Part shown: one piece after another, positions 1 to 10,430 of the stretch | Layout: the number at the start of each line of letters is the position of its first letter | Position numbering within the stretch: position 1 is the first letter of the stretch | From: Zygnema cylindricum | Lineage: Eukaryota; Streptophyta; Zygnematophyceae; Zygnematales; Zygnemataceae | Length of the DNA stretch: 64,000 bases | Direction of reading: 5' to 3' | Assembly: GCA_037447655.1 (NCBI GenBank) | Contig: JBBHKE010000719.1 | Span: 170,463 to 234,462, forward strand | The notes under the pieces: model-generated | Told to the model about the DNA's origin: nothing | The model's database searches: none | Seen by the model: only the letters and a program-made list of their open reading frames with translations | Program-made: the position numbers and the translations under genes

Positions 1-731
1 CTATCTCCTATGTCCTGCAATCGGTTAATGATATTCTCATACTCTTCAGGTAGTTTCATCATTAATGTGTTCACTCTTTGTCTCTCAGACCATGAGTTGC
101 CTGCACTCTCTAACTCTCCAAACAATGCTCCTAAATCATTGCAATAATTATCCATACTTCCTCCCTTATAAGTATAAGCTGCAATCTTATTTTCTGCCAA
201 CTGTTGCTGCTGCAATGATCCACTCTTATATTTGTTAACTAGTGATATCCAAATCTGAGATGAAGATTTGACATGCATAAGAGGAATGGCAATGCCCTTT
301 GCTACACTTTTAAGTATTAAGAGCTTAGCAACCTTGTCTTTGTAGTTCCACTTTTCAGACTCTGATCTTTCGGTCTGAACCCTTGTCGTTGTTGCTGGTG
401 GTGCTGCTGCCGGTATCACCTTCGGCAATGGTATTACTTGAGTTGCAACTCTTTCCTTTTCTCCTTCCATGACAATCTCTTCTCCTTCCTCATCTTCATC
501 CTCGGTGATGGTGGTAGCTGTTCTACCAACTGTAGAGGCGGAGGTGCCAGAAAAACGTGTCCCTCCAAACCCAGGTGGAGGTGGGCATCGAATTTGTCCA
601 GACACTATGCCCCATAAATGCTTCTCAAATAGTTCTCCCTCCATCATCATTTCCCAATAAAGAAAGTCTGATCCATCAAATATGGGCACCCTAGAGGGTG
701 GGCCCATAACCTGAAATTCTGTGGTCTCCAT
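1..731 (-). CDS. Copia Gag, N-terminal part (partial at window edge)
   Basis: This is the Gag nucleocapsid precursor that packages element RNA. The frame is open for about 243 codons from the ATG at 729-731 to the window edge. It starts inside the LTR, crosses the primer-binding site and encodes the family signature MGPPSRVP, followed by a W-E-MMM stretch, a G-I-V-SGQ stretch and an acidic, variable linker. The C-terminal part (SLQQQQLAENK, then a Y-KGGS-MDNYCN-LG-LF-ELESAG-like region) matches the capsid part of copies A, B and I. No stop is seen, so F may be a fairly intact copy. The linker is much more acidic than in B or I, so F is a separate subfamily. An alternative start is the ATG inside the primer site. 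Confidence 0.8.
   Translation of the reverse strand, partial: METTEFQVMGPPSRVPIFDGSDFLYWEMMMEGELFEKHLWGIVSGQIRCPPPPGFGGTRFSGTSASTVGRTATTITEDEDEEGEEIVMEGEKERVATQVIPLPKVIPAAAPPATTTRVQTERSESEKWNYKDKVAKLLILKSVAKGIAIPLMHVKSSSQIWISLVNKYKSGSLQQQQLAENKIAAYTYKGGSMDNYCNDLGALFGELESAGNSWSERQRVNTLMMKLPEEYENIINRLQDIGD
697..711 (-). other. Primer-binding site of Copia F (initiator tRNA-Met anticodon arm)
   Basis: The minus strand directly next to the LTR reads GGTTATGGGCCCACC. This is complementary to GGUGGGCCCAUAACC in the anticodon stem-loop of plant initiator tRNA-Met (recalled sequence), not to the tRNA 3' CCA end. Internal priming of this kind is known for Drosophila copia and yeast Ty5. Confidence 0.8.
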
Positions 732-1602
732 TGACCCACAGAATGAGCAGCCTATGTAAAGCCTCTAGGATAATATTTGCCCCTTCTACTTTCCCGCTGA
801 ATAAGCGCCGCCCAGGCACACAAATATTCTGACCACTCTCACCCTTGTGAAAAAAAGACTCCCCTGAGTCAAACGCAAAAATAATCACTGAATTTGCTCA
901 CCCGAGCAGTAAGTTATGGCTGGTCAAAGATGACCTTTATAGTTACAAGCTCTCTTAGAGAGAGAGGTACCTAAATATTACTAAGTCTCGGTCTGCCTAC
1001 TCACGACTACCTACTATTAAACCCTAGTCCAATAGGAACACTATAAAGTACAAGAAGGTACAATGGGCGATGTACTTATTGTACAACTATTGTACCACAA
1101 GGTCTACAAGGTGACACCTATCATATCGGAAGCCATGGTTCCTCCTCCCATCTTCTCCGGTATCAAATAATGTGGCGCCACGTGGCACCGCGTGACGCTA
1201 TATCCGTATGCCGCCGAAAAGCTCACTTCGCGTGGCGGCTTTAATGCCTGCCGTCCGATCAAAACATATTTTACACGGTTCAGATTTGCGTACATGCAGA
1301 AATTGCTCATTTTGGTTAGTCTGCTGGAAATTAGCTGTTTCGTTAATATTTATATATTTATGAAACCTGTCACGTGTATCGTTTCGTAACGCTTTAATGG
1401 TTAAGGCGATAGGCTACAAAGAATTTAGAGGTCACAGGTTAAAATCTAGTCCTAGGCATCATTTTAGCCAAAATACCCTTAACTGGAAAAACTGCCACTT
1501 TCTAAATATGGCGGCAGCCATGGCGCGCCTTTGATCCTCACTCTCTTTCTTTAAAACAAAACTAAAATAGGGAAGTGAACTATTAATTACCTCTTTTCAA
1601 CA
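712..1602 (-). repeat. 5' LTR of Copia F
   Basis: On the minus strand the LTR starts TGTTGAAAAG at 1602 and ends in CA at 712, about 891 bp, next to the primer site. It contains G-box-like CCACGTGG motifs (near 1178), several GTAC tetranucleotides (1045-1095), a TATAAAG-like box and the hairpin GACTCAGGGGAGTC near 858-871 that recurs in the other Copia LTRs here. Confidence 0.8.
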
Positions 1603-3197
1603 CTCCCAAATTTTTCATTTCTTTTAACTTTTCTAGATTCACATGCCCAAGTCTCTTATGCCACAACATAATATCATTGACACCACCATAGTAAAGTTTG
1701 AGTTTTTCATTACTTAAAGCAAGCCTGAACATTCCTTGGCTACCTTTCTCAGCGGTGAAACACACATCTTCCTCAAAGCTAGCTGTAAAGACTCTTTTTC
1801 TGTTGCTAGTTTCAAATCCTTTATCATCTAATACAGATGTAGAGATAAGGTTTTTGTTTAACTCCGAAATAAACAATACATTCGAGAATGTAACTATTGA
1901 GGTTTTTCCCTCCACTATGACTTTCACATCTACCGATCCTACATAAGTAGTGGTCACTACCCTCCCATCCCCATATTCAATCTCTATTGTAAGGATCTTT
2001 CTCAGCTTAGTAAATAGATGCTTATCCTTGCACATGTGCATGGATGCACCTGAATCCACAATCCAGCCTCCTTCACCTTTCAGTCCACCGAAAGCACAAT
2101 TCTGCTTTCGTGGGATTTGAACTACTGTCTTTGCCTCCAAATCCTCATCCAAAAGAAGTTCGTCGTCCTCCTCGTCGGATTCCTCCTCGAGTACCTGCGT
2201 GACAAGTGCCATTTTCTTCCCTCGTGGCTGACCCTCGGTGTGCCGCTCCTTTATCCTAAGTTTGGTCAGTTTGGTACATTCCGCCATGTAATGCCCGGGT
2301 TTCTTGTAGACATGACAAAGCCCCTTGGGTCCTCTTATTCCGGACTCATCGGAGTGATTTTTTTGATCTTTTCCTCCATGACTTCCAAGGGGTTTCCGTG
2401 ATTCTTTGTTTCTCCAACTTGCTCCGGCCGCCAAGGCTTGTCCATTCTTAACTCCCCTCCAGATTTCGATTGTGTTCTCTCGTACGAGGATCATGCCAAC
2501 TACCAAATTCCATATCCACTTGGAGTCTGGCAGATCCTGTACCCAGTTCACAATGTTCTCATACTCATCGAGGAGTTTCATGAGTAAGAAGTGAACCTTT
2601 GCCTTCTCGGTTTCTACTTTTCCGGCACATTCTAACTCCATGAAGAGTATAGCTAGCTCATTGCAGATATCGAGCATCTTCTCTCTTTTGTGAAAGTATC
2701 CATTAATCCTTTGATCCGCTAGCTTATGTTCCTGAATAGTACCGCTACGGTACATCTATATAAGCGCATCCCACAGATCCCATGTTCTTTCCACCTGCAA
2801 ATGAGGACCTGCGAGTCCTTCTGTGAGATGACGGAGGACAAAGTGCTTGGCCGCCATGTTGTTCTAGTCCCAGGTATCGATGTCATTGTCCTCATTCCTC
2901 GGAATAGGAGACATGAAAGCAGATCCGGTTACTATAGTTGTAGTTTTCTCTTTTTCTTTCCCTTTTTCCATCACGACACTGTCTCTATCCTCTGAGTCCT
3001 CTGATGGTGGTGGATTTGGTTTCATACCAAAATCTGCTCCCTGCAAACCCTGGAGGGATAGCAGAACCGGATGGGTGATTCACTCGCCCACTCACTATTC
3101 CCCAAAATCTTTTCTCACATAGGGCTCTTATCATCATACTTTCCCAGTAGATGAACCCAGTCCCATTGAATATGGGCACCCTAGAGGGTGGGCCCAT
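1603..3197 (-). pseudogene. Copia gag-pro-pre-integrase remnant of G
   Basis: Gag begins at the ATG within the primer site (3195-3197). The usual upstream ATG in the LTR is mutated to ATT, and a TAG follows it. The first segment (3197-2985) frameshifts into another frame (about 3046-2864), which hits a stop. A long stretch then reads from 2755 to the F junction: capsid part, zinc knuckle with the second cysteine changed to tyrosine (CHVYKKPGHYMAEC), an acidic linker, protease motif VDSGASMHMC and the start of the pre-integrase region WHKRLGHVNLEKL. Integrase, RT and RNase H are not present on this side of F. It is non-functional by these lesions. Confidence 0.85.
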
Positions 3198-3201
3198 AAC
3201 C
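3187..3201 (-). other. Primer-binding site of Copia G
   Basis: GGTTATGGGCCCACC on the minus strand immediately follows the LTR. It is complementary to the plant initiator tRNA-Met anticodon arm. Its internal ATG is the only usable gag start left in this copy. Confidence 0.75.
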
Positions 3202-4191
3202 TAAAACTCTGTGACCTCAATTGGTACTAAGAGCACGCAGCTTACCAGAAGCCTCTAGGATGACCTCAACCCCTTTGTCATTATACAAATATAGCTAACA
3301 CCCAGATAGTATACAAACTGACCAAAGTGCACCCCTTAGAAGAGCTGACACCCCTAAGTCTTCCACAAAAAGAATCCTTGAATTTGCTCCCTTGAGCAGT
3401 TTATTATCAATGGTCAAAGATGACCTTTTTATACAAGAGCACTCTGAGAGAGAGGCAGCTACCTATAATTTTATAAGTCCTAAACCCCTTTTTACATCCT
3501 CTACTACTGATGTACGGAGCTAATCAATTGAGTGTATAATACAAAAAGGTACTTGGTCCGGAGTACTTTCTGTACGACCATTGTACGACATGGCCAGAAA
3601 GACGACGCTTGCCATTTCCTTGTTCGCCATAATATGTCCCGGAGATGCAGTAATCCAATGTCATGCTGCCACGTGTCAACCGGTGTGGCTATGACCGCCA
3701 ACCGCCAAAACGACCATTCCGCGATGCCGGCTTCTTTCTCCGCCGTTAGATTGATGTCGACCTTAACTTATAGCCGTTAAAATACAAACAGTACTTTTTG
3801 GTGTAATTCTATTTAACTGTGTCTGTGTGATAGTGGTCTGTTTGTTAGTAAACCGAACTTCTCTATTTTGTCAAGTTTAAGTAGTTATCGTACCCAATAT
3901 ACTTCAGCACTCGTCTTAGACTACAGGGTAAGACTAACGGCTACTTTGAGGGACGGTAGGAACCAGGGTCAAATCCTGGGTCCGTCAATTCTTTTTGGTA
4001 AGTTTACCAAGGATCTGCCTTCTGACTCTAGAAGGAGCATTAGCAGCCATGGCTCTAGCTTCCTCTCTAGCCTTCAGTGACTACGACAAGTATGGAGGCT
4101 AGAGAGAGAAGCTAGAAGCATGCTGCCTTTGCTTTTTCCTGCTCCTACTTAAATCAATTAAATATCCTAAAAAATACCTTTAATTTCAACA
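3202..4191 (-). repeat. 5' LTR of Copia G
   Basis: This minus-strand LTR of about 990 bp starts TGTTGAAATT at 4191 and ends TTTTA at 3202, where CA would be expected (C-to-T change). It keeps the leader hairpins seen in relatives, for example GGTCATCTTTGACC and GCTCAAGGGAGC, and GTAC clusters near 3512-3590. Confidence 0.75.
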
Positions 4192-5501
4192 GTCTCAGTC
4201 ACATTTGAGGCATATCAAAATTCCGAAATTTGATGATACTAGGGTGTTGAATGAGCTACGGGGGAAATACACTACCGAAGGTTCTAGGTGTGTAACATGC
4301 GGCTTCATGGGACACCAGGAGGAACAATGTTTTCGCAAAAATGGAGTACTAAAGGAAATGATGCATTTCGCTTTGTTTACAGAAGAAGGAGAAACCGCAG
4401 TGAACCCTCTCCCTCTTTAACTCCTCTACCCATGGGGGCGTCGTATCCCGGCCACGAATGAAGTGCCAAGACGAACGTCGTTATTGCAACCAAAACTTAC
4501 ACCGGAAAGGATCATCCAACAGCAAAGTCAGTAATTGGCCGTAATGGCAGCAGAATTGGCTGCCCTTTACATCGGATCCTCCTCCATAAACCCTGTTTTG
4601 ACGGCCGCACAAATACTCCAAAAACAAAATCAAAAGATATTGCAAAATCTTGTGGACCTTGAACAACAGACCACAGCGGGTGAGGATGATGACGATGTAA
4701 TGGGTTGGGATCTCGAACCACCCAAGGCCTATTATGCGCGCAAATTTTCTGTCTAAGGCATGGAACGTGGGCATGGGGGACAGTCGAAGAGAGCTTCGCA
4801 ATTCCACCTCGGAGCAAAGGAAAGACAAGCAGAAACAAGCCTAAGCGGACCATAACCGGAAAGTCACATGACCATTGTCTTTCTTTCCACGGAAGGTAAT
4901 TCTGAACCACGACATCAGTCTTGGAATAAAACCTACCAATCCACCACTCCTTGACACCAAGAGACTGCCCCACGGTTTCAAAAATTACCCAACAGATAAA
5001 CAGCGGAAGCTCAAAAAGGAGGCATTGGAAGACGAGAGAAGGAGCCACCATGATTATTTCGAAAGATACATAGCTGAACACCCGGCAGACGATACACCAA
5101 GAACACCTTCCGCACCGGATTCAGACAAAGAGAGTGAGGAAGCAAGGGGGGGGGAATAGGGGAAATCGGAGGAACCAGGTTCCACCATTTCAACCCCTCA
5201 CACCGAACCTTTTTCCTCTAAACAAGCGGTTATGCTTGTAAGGCACCTCATTTCCTACACCCTTACTCATGTAAAGACTTTGGCCTCGTCCCATAACCTG
5301 CCCGAAGATATCCTCATGCAGGCACTAGAAGAGGAAATACACTTAAGACGGGAGAAGGAAATTTAGGTAGATGAGCCCTGATCCGTCTTCTTATCTACAG
5401 AACCCAAAACCCCTATGATGGATAAGGATTATAAGACATTATCGGTGGCGCTTATCCTCAACCAAACTGGCAACTTTAAACTTAATCGATACGGGGGATA
5501 C
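4192..5501 (+). pseudogene. DNMT-Gypsy D1: Gag zinc-knuckle and linker region
   Basis: This is a piece of the Gag-Pol polyprotein of element D1, colinear with D2 at about 50126-51430. Residues encoded at 4289-4330 form a CCHC zinc knuckle, CVTCGFMGHQEEQC (C-X2-C-X4-H-X4-C). A Q-rich and acidic linker follows (4535-4756, then 4875-5159 in another frame, including LGIKPTNPP and a lysine/glutamate-rich stretch that may form a coiled coil). A further part resembles D2's region before the protease (5230-5500). Stops and frameshifts separate the segments. The left junction is the G insertion; the right end is cut by E at 5502 with target duplication GATAC. Nucleotide identity to D2 looks to be only about 70%, judged by eye. 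Confidence 0.75.
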
Positions 5502-5998
5502 TGTAAAAGGGACGAAATAATAGTAACCCACAACACACTATAATGCACAGCAGAAAGACTCCAAGGATCTCCCCGTAGCAACAGCAAGAGTACACAACAC
5601 TCACAGATAAAGGTCAAGCTTTATTAATCGGGAGGAAGATTCAAGTTGACAAATCACTGCAAAGGTTTACTCAAAAGGTCTATCTTTTTACTACGTCTGC
5701 TCCACTATTTAAACTAACTAGCTGTTAGTCAACCTAATACTGTACAAGTGTACACGTGGACCTTCACGGTCAACTGCGATCTATCCAAAATATCCTTCTA
5801 CAACTATATAGTTAATTCTACATTCTGCGGCGTTGCTATACTGCCACGCTGCGTTGCTATGCTCCGCTATGCTATAATACTAAGTTGCTATGCTGCTATG
5901 TTGCGCTGGTCTAGAATCCCAGCTGCGCTGCTCTGCAACCGCAACTATAGCAGTCTGGTCTCTCGCCCTTAAGTTCTCAACTCTGTAACTCTGTTACA
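5502..5998 (-). repeat. 3' LTR of Gypsy E
   Basis: This 497-bp LTR ends at 5998, beside a purine tract on the minus strand (AGTGGGAGG within 6001-6012). Positions 5757-5998 match 18894-19135 without gaps. Part of it (about 5826-5915) is an imperfect repeat of GCTATGCTGCG-like units. Confidence 0.8.
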
Positions 5999-6042
5999 GT
6001 GCCTCCCACTAAGGATTCAGCGTTCCACTGAACCTAACTCAC

Positions 6043-7465
6043 TCAAGGAAATTGAAGTTGACGGAGTATGCCGTATGTCTCGTCTCGGTACTCCTCGAAT
6101 TCTTGTCGCAGAAAGTCAAGTTGATTTTGGAGCTGCTCACATGGAGTCTCCAGCAGCGTGATATGATGATCAGCTCCCGCCAATCGTCCCCGAGTGATTC
6201 GCTCCCGAATTCGGTCCTCCCCTTCCTCTTGTACTGTTGCTGGTGGTGCGGGTGGTGGCGAAACGGCCCCCGCTACATATTTTTCGGGTACCGGAACTTG
6301 AGGGGACTCGGGTTCCTCAACGTGGTGTGCACTTTCTGCCACTTCGTCGGTCTGCTCTCACCGAGGAACCTTCCTTAATTTGAAGGAAACATGTTTCTTA
6401 GCAGCTCGGGCCCGCTAGAGAACGTTCTTTCAGGCCAGCTTGAGTGCCCGTATCTCGGGTGTGACCTCCGCCCGAGAAATGATGTCATGAAGACGGACAT
6501 CCCACGGGTGATAATGGCGGAGTAACCCGAGAACATCCACCCTGTACCGATAGTTGTCTACAACTACCTCCACAAACGGCAGGGCACGAGGGTTTAATTC
6601 CACATAACCCTTATGGTTATTCCCAAGGTCCTTTGTTCTCATGAAGTTCCACGCCGGGTGTGACGCCACATCGGCTGGGATTTTAATGGGGTCCCCAGGT
6701 TTTCCGGTGCGCCACTTCCGGCCACTCCAAAGGATCCCAATAAAAGCGCTTAGCGAAGCTGAAGGTGAGGTCCGGATGGCGGGTGTTGGTAGGGAGTGAA
6801 AAAAGGTAATCGGGAATTTCCTCTCTTTTTATACTCTCCTCGTCCGTGTCCCCTTGATCCCCTCGAAAGAGAAATACATCGTCTCCGCTGGGGTACTGCG
6901 CTTTTGCCTTCTTTACCGTGCTTTCTGAAGACTGTTCATCTGTGGTGCTCTCCTTATCGGGGTCCTTCATCACCACCAGATCAGAGGAACGCTCGTCAAT
7001 TGGCAGAGGTGTGGGTTCCCGCTCCGGCTCCTCAACGTCCGAGATCTCATGATCCTCCTCATCCTTCTGGTCCCTTAGCTAAAGTGGGTTGTATTCAGGG
7101 TCCTGTGAATTTTCTGACCCTTCTCATCCACTAGTCTCCGCAGGCCCTGCCTCGCTACTGGCTGTCTCCCCAAACTCCGGCCTTACTTCCATCTCCCTCC
7201 TCCGGTCTGCCTCTACCATTACCTCCGCCGCCATTAATAATCTGTCCGGGCGAGGTATATCTTCTTGCCCTACCCGTACAAATCTTCTCTGTTTCCGTGG
7301 TGGAGAGGACGACGACGCCATGGATGTTGTCGTGCAGGACAATTCAGTTAATTTGAGAAGGGAAGGTAAGTTGGCTGTGCGGAGCGAGACGCTCTCCAAA
7401 TTGCCTTGACTGGGTTGGTCGCGAGGGCCAATGGCGGCTTTATCAGAGAGGGTTGAGGATTTCAT
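6043..7465 (-). pseudogene. Extra sense-strand reading frame of Gypsy E after the chromodomain
   Basis: I do not recognise this protein. It reads from the ATG at 7463-7465. The segments 7465-7124 and 6976-6683 are in one frame, separated only by in-frame stops. A shift then leads to a second frame covering 6669-6430 and 6342-6043. The start is basic (SSSPPRKQRRFVRV), the middle is acidic, a central block holds many aromatic and hydrophobic residues (WNFMRTKDLG, DNYRYRVDVLGLLRHY), and the end looks like a coiled coil (QLQNQLDFLRQEFEEYRD). About 470 codons in total lie between the integrase-chromodomain frame and the 3' LTR. That position, on the pol-sense strand, is where some Gypsy elements carry extra or env-like frames. 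I see no signal peptide or membrane segment, so I do not call it env. Confidence 0.5.
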
Positions 7466-7477
7466 GATTGGAGTCTT

Positions 7478-9378
7478 TCAAGCGTCGCAGCGTGCGAGAG
7501 TATCGCAGCGTCCAACATTTAGTAACCTGCGTTGCTGCGACGAAACCAAGGGTTCATCGTCACCAATGTGGTGAAACACAACAAAGCCGTTGCGATTTCC
7601 TGTCTGCGCAGCGATGGCGCTGCGATTCTCTGACGGCACTGCAACTATGATGCGCTTCGGTGGCTCTGCAACCATAACCCTGCGGTCTGTTAACTTCGCC
7701 GCAACGTTTTTTTGCCACATCCCCCATATGATCGCGATGGTTGCGATACTGCGATTCATTGTTTTATTGTGTCCGTTGCGATTGCCCTTCTGGTTAAGCC
7801 GAGTCTCCACACTCTCCGTAAACCGGCGCAGCAATTTAGGCGAATGCAGATCCTCCTCGTCTACCCAAGAATCATCTTCAACTCCGTAGCCCTTCCAACG
7901 CACCAAATATTGGGTGGAGTCAGAATGTCGAGAGCAACGCGACTGAAGGATCTCCTCCACCTCGGACACGTCCGATGTACCCTGAATGCGCGGTAAAGGG
8001 GTACTGCGCCGTCGATTAAGAAAAATCAAATCGGCGTCGCGAAACGGTTTGAGAACGGAAACATGGAAAACATTGTGAATATGCTAGTTCCTCAGTATAT
8101 CCAACTTATAGGCCACCTCTCCAACCCTTGAAAGAACAGAGAACGGGAGTGTAAATCTCAGTGCCAATTTCTTGGAGAGGTCACCCGGTAACGACATCTT
8201 TACCATATTAAGGCGAACTTTATCACCCATATTAAACAGAATGTCATTCCGGTGTGCGCGGGCTTGCGACTCTTGACGATCTTTTGCAAGCTAGAGCGTC
8301 TTCGCTGCCTTCTCCAGATTCCCGTGCAGCGTTTTGGAAAAATCTAGAGCTGCGCGTGTAGGGCAGTCCGCTGCCAATAAATTTTGGGAAAGGGTGGGTT
8401 GTCGTCCATTGAGAGAAAATGGCGTCGTATTCGTGGACGAGTGCACCGCACTATTAAACTCCACCACAATTGCCGTCAAATGGTTCACCCTATCCGTTTG
8501 GTGTACCGATACATAAGCCCGCAAAGCCTCCTCCAAAGTCTGATTCACTCTTTCGGTCTGACCATCGGTCTGAGGGTGATAAGCTGTGGACATGGCCAAC
8601 TGCATTCCACACAGCTCGAACAGACTTCTCCAAAAGTGGCTCACAAACTTTCTATCACAGTCGCTGACGATCATCTTCGGGAGTCCGTGATGGCGAAATA
8701 TCTCCCGAAAGAATAAGTCTGCCACATCACGCGCTCTGGCTGTGGTTGTCGTGGGTAGGAAATGGGCCATTTTCGTCAAATAATCCACGACCACGAAGAT
8801 GGAGTCATAGCCATCCCGAGTCAACGGAAGAGCAACGATGAAGTCGATCGAAATCGCCTCCCAAAGAAAAGATGGTATCGGAAGGGGTTATAACAGACCG
8901 TGGTGACCCGATTCCGAATTATTTTTGTTACAGGAGTCACACGTCTGGACATACTCCACAATGTCTCGAGTCATGCTCGGCCAATAACACGCCTCAGCGA
9001 AACGTGTAGTTGTTTTATCCCGCCCGAAATGTCCACTAAGCGGCTCGTCATGACGCATTTTAAGTAGCGAGTGACGTAACTCCTGGTTTGTCGGAACGTA
9101 AAGTCTAGTTGTCTAACTTGGTCTGTACCGCCACATATCATTGGCGGTTCGAACTAATACCTTCCGTTTTACATGTTCCTTGATTGCCTCGTCTTCGTCA
9201 TATGCGGCCTTAATCCTACTTAACCACTGGTCGTCCACCTGTACCGTACTGGTCACTGCGCTGAGTTCCGGATCCTGCGCTTTGTCCTACACTGCGATGT
9301 TCTTTTTCACAGCGCTTACATTTCTATCCTGCGATGCTTGCGATTGTTGCTCCGTCACTGGCGCAGCTACTCTGAGAC
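7478..9378 (-). pseudogene. Gypsy E integrase with C-terminal chromodomain
   Basis: This C-terminal part of E Pol inserts cDNA into chromatin. Reading down the minus strand, an HHCC zinc finger (RHDEPLSGHFGR ... CDSCNKN) lies at about 9075-8930. The catalytic core follows, with Asp in ISIDFIVALP (about 8855), Asp in IVSDCDRKF (about 8648) and Glu in DGQTERVNQTLEE (about 8565), so the DDE residues are present. The core frame is open at 8824-8291. A chromodomain lies at about 7996-7843, with the aromatic and acidic signature YLVRWKGYGVEDDSWVDEEDL. Its role in related chromoviruses is targeting to marked histones. Stops occur at about 9115, 8885 and 8080. After the chromodomain the frame enters a TGCGAT-rich stretch (7490-7760) that looks like degenerate repeat rather than protein. 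Confidence 0.82.
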
Positions 9379-9383
9379 TTCTC

Positions 9384-10430
9384 TGTTGAAATTTATAGAT
9401 TTCTAGAGTATTTTCTAGGTTTAAATATGGTTTTATAAAAGGAAAAAGAAAAGGACGGACAACCTGCCTCCACCTCCGCTCTCTAGCCCCCATACTTGCT
9501 GTAGTCACTGAAGGAAAGAGAGAGAGGTTGATCCATGGCTGCCTTAGTTCAACAGACAGCTATTTTTAGTAGGTTACTAAAAATATACTTGACGGACCAG
9601 AGATTTGATCCCGGTACCTGCGGTTCGTCTAATCGACCGGTAGCGGTCAGCTTTATCCTAATAGACTAGGACCAATGCTAAGTGCTATGGTATGTGATAG
9701 ATATATATTTAGTTCGAAAGGATAAAGTTCATTTAACTAAAACTGTTTACGGCGTACATATATACAGTTTTATAAAGTACGTCGTACGACGCTAATTCAA
9801 AACGGATACCACGCATTTTATTTCTACATCGGAACAAATATCGCGCAAGTATTTATTCCGGCCAAGATTACGTTTCGCATATAATCCAACGGCGCACATC
9901 ATCGCCGAAATCCCGGAGTGGTCACTTTGGCATTTAGTGACGTGGCATCACCTGGCGCCACGTGGGGAGACATCATTCGGTCGCGGGAATTCCGAGGAAC
10001 GTACGGATGAGTGGAAAGTATACACGCGTCCACTTATGGCCTTGTCGTACAGAGGCCGTACAGAAAGTACATCGGCAGTAGTACTTTCTAGTACTATACA
10101 GTTTTGTGATTAGTTCGTACAGGCAGTAGATAGGAGCTGTGAGAGGGAATTAGGAAAAACTAGGACTTAGGAAAATTTAGGTAGATAGTCCTCTCTCTCA
10201 GAGAGTTTGTATAAATTGGCATCTTTGCCACCCTATAACTTATCGCCTGGTTGGTCGTTTTCAGTGATTCTTTTTTCTACGGACTCAAGGGAGTCTAGGC
10301 TACACAGGGGTGCAGTCAAATTGTCAGTTTGCCTTCTTGGGCAGTAGTGGTTGTGGCTTAAAGTGGGTTAGTTAAATACTATCTAGAGGCTTCCTGTATT
10401 CTGTGGTCCAATGGAGGACACAGAATTGCA
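9384..10430 (+). repeat. 5' LTR of Copia A
   Basis: TGTTGAAATT...AATTGCA, 1047 bp. It contains a G-box (GCCACGTGGGG near 9957), seven GTAC tetranucleotides between about 10000 and 10115, a CTCTCTCAGAGAG palindrome and a TATA box (10210-10216). The gag start codon lies within its last 20 bp. Confidence 0.95.
10210..10216 (+). promoter_or_regulatory. Probable TATA box of Copia A 5' LTR
   Basis: TATAAAT lies just downstream of a CTCTCTCAGAGAG palindrome and of the GTAC cluster. A TATA-like box sits at the equivalent place in the J LTRs, upstream of the leader hairpins. Transcription would start some 25-35 bp downstream, putting the hairpins in the RNA leader (inference). Confidence 0.5.

Larger units (their letters stand above)
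1..1602 (-). mobile_element. Copia LTR retrotransposon F, 5' part only
   Basis: The element reads on the minus strand and runs off the left window edge. Its 5' LTR (712-1602) is followed by a primer-binding site and an open gag frame. It interrupts Copia G: the G pol frame stops matching its relatives exactly where the F LTR begins with TGTTGAAAAG. The 5 bp next to the LTR (CTCCC at 1603-1607) would be one target-site duplication. The other copy and the 3' LTR are outside the window. Confidence 0.85.
1603..4191 (-). mobile_element. Copia LTR retrotransposon G, 5' part, interrupted by F
   Basis: This minus-strand element has its 5' LTR at 3202-4191 and gag plus early pol at 1603-3197. The rest of pol and the 3' LTR lie to the left beyond F. 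It is inserted in the gag region of DNMT-Gypsy D1, whose frame resumes just right of 4191. GTCTC (4192-4196) is the visible target-site copy. It is most similar to B and I at the protein level. Confidence 0.82.

Noticed and set aside
7490-7760. TGCGAT-rich stretch considered as a CRISPR-like or satellite array
   Set aside because: Units are irregular in length and spacing with no conserved repeat-spacer structure.
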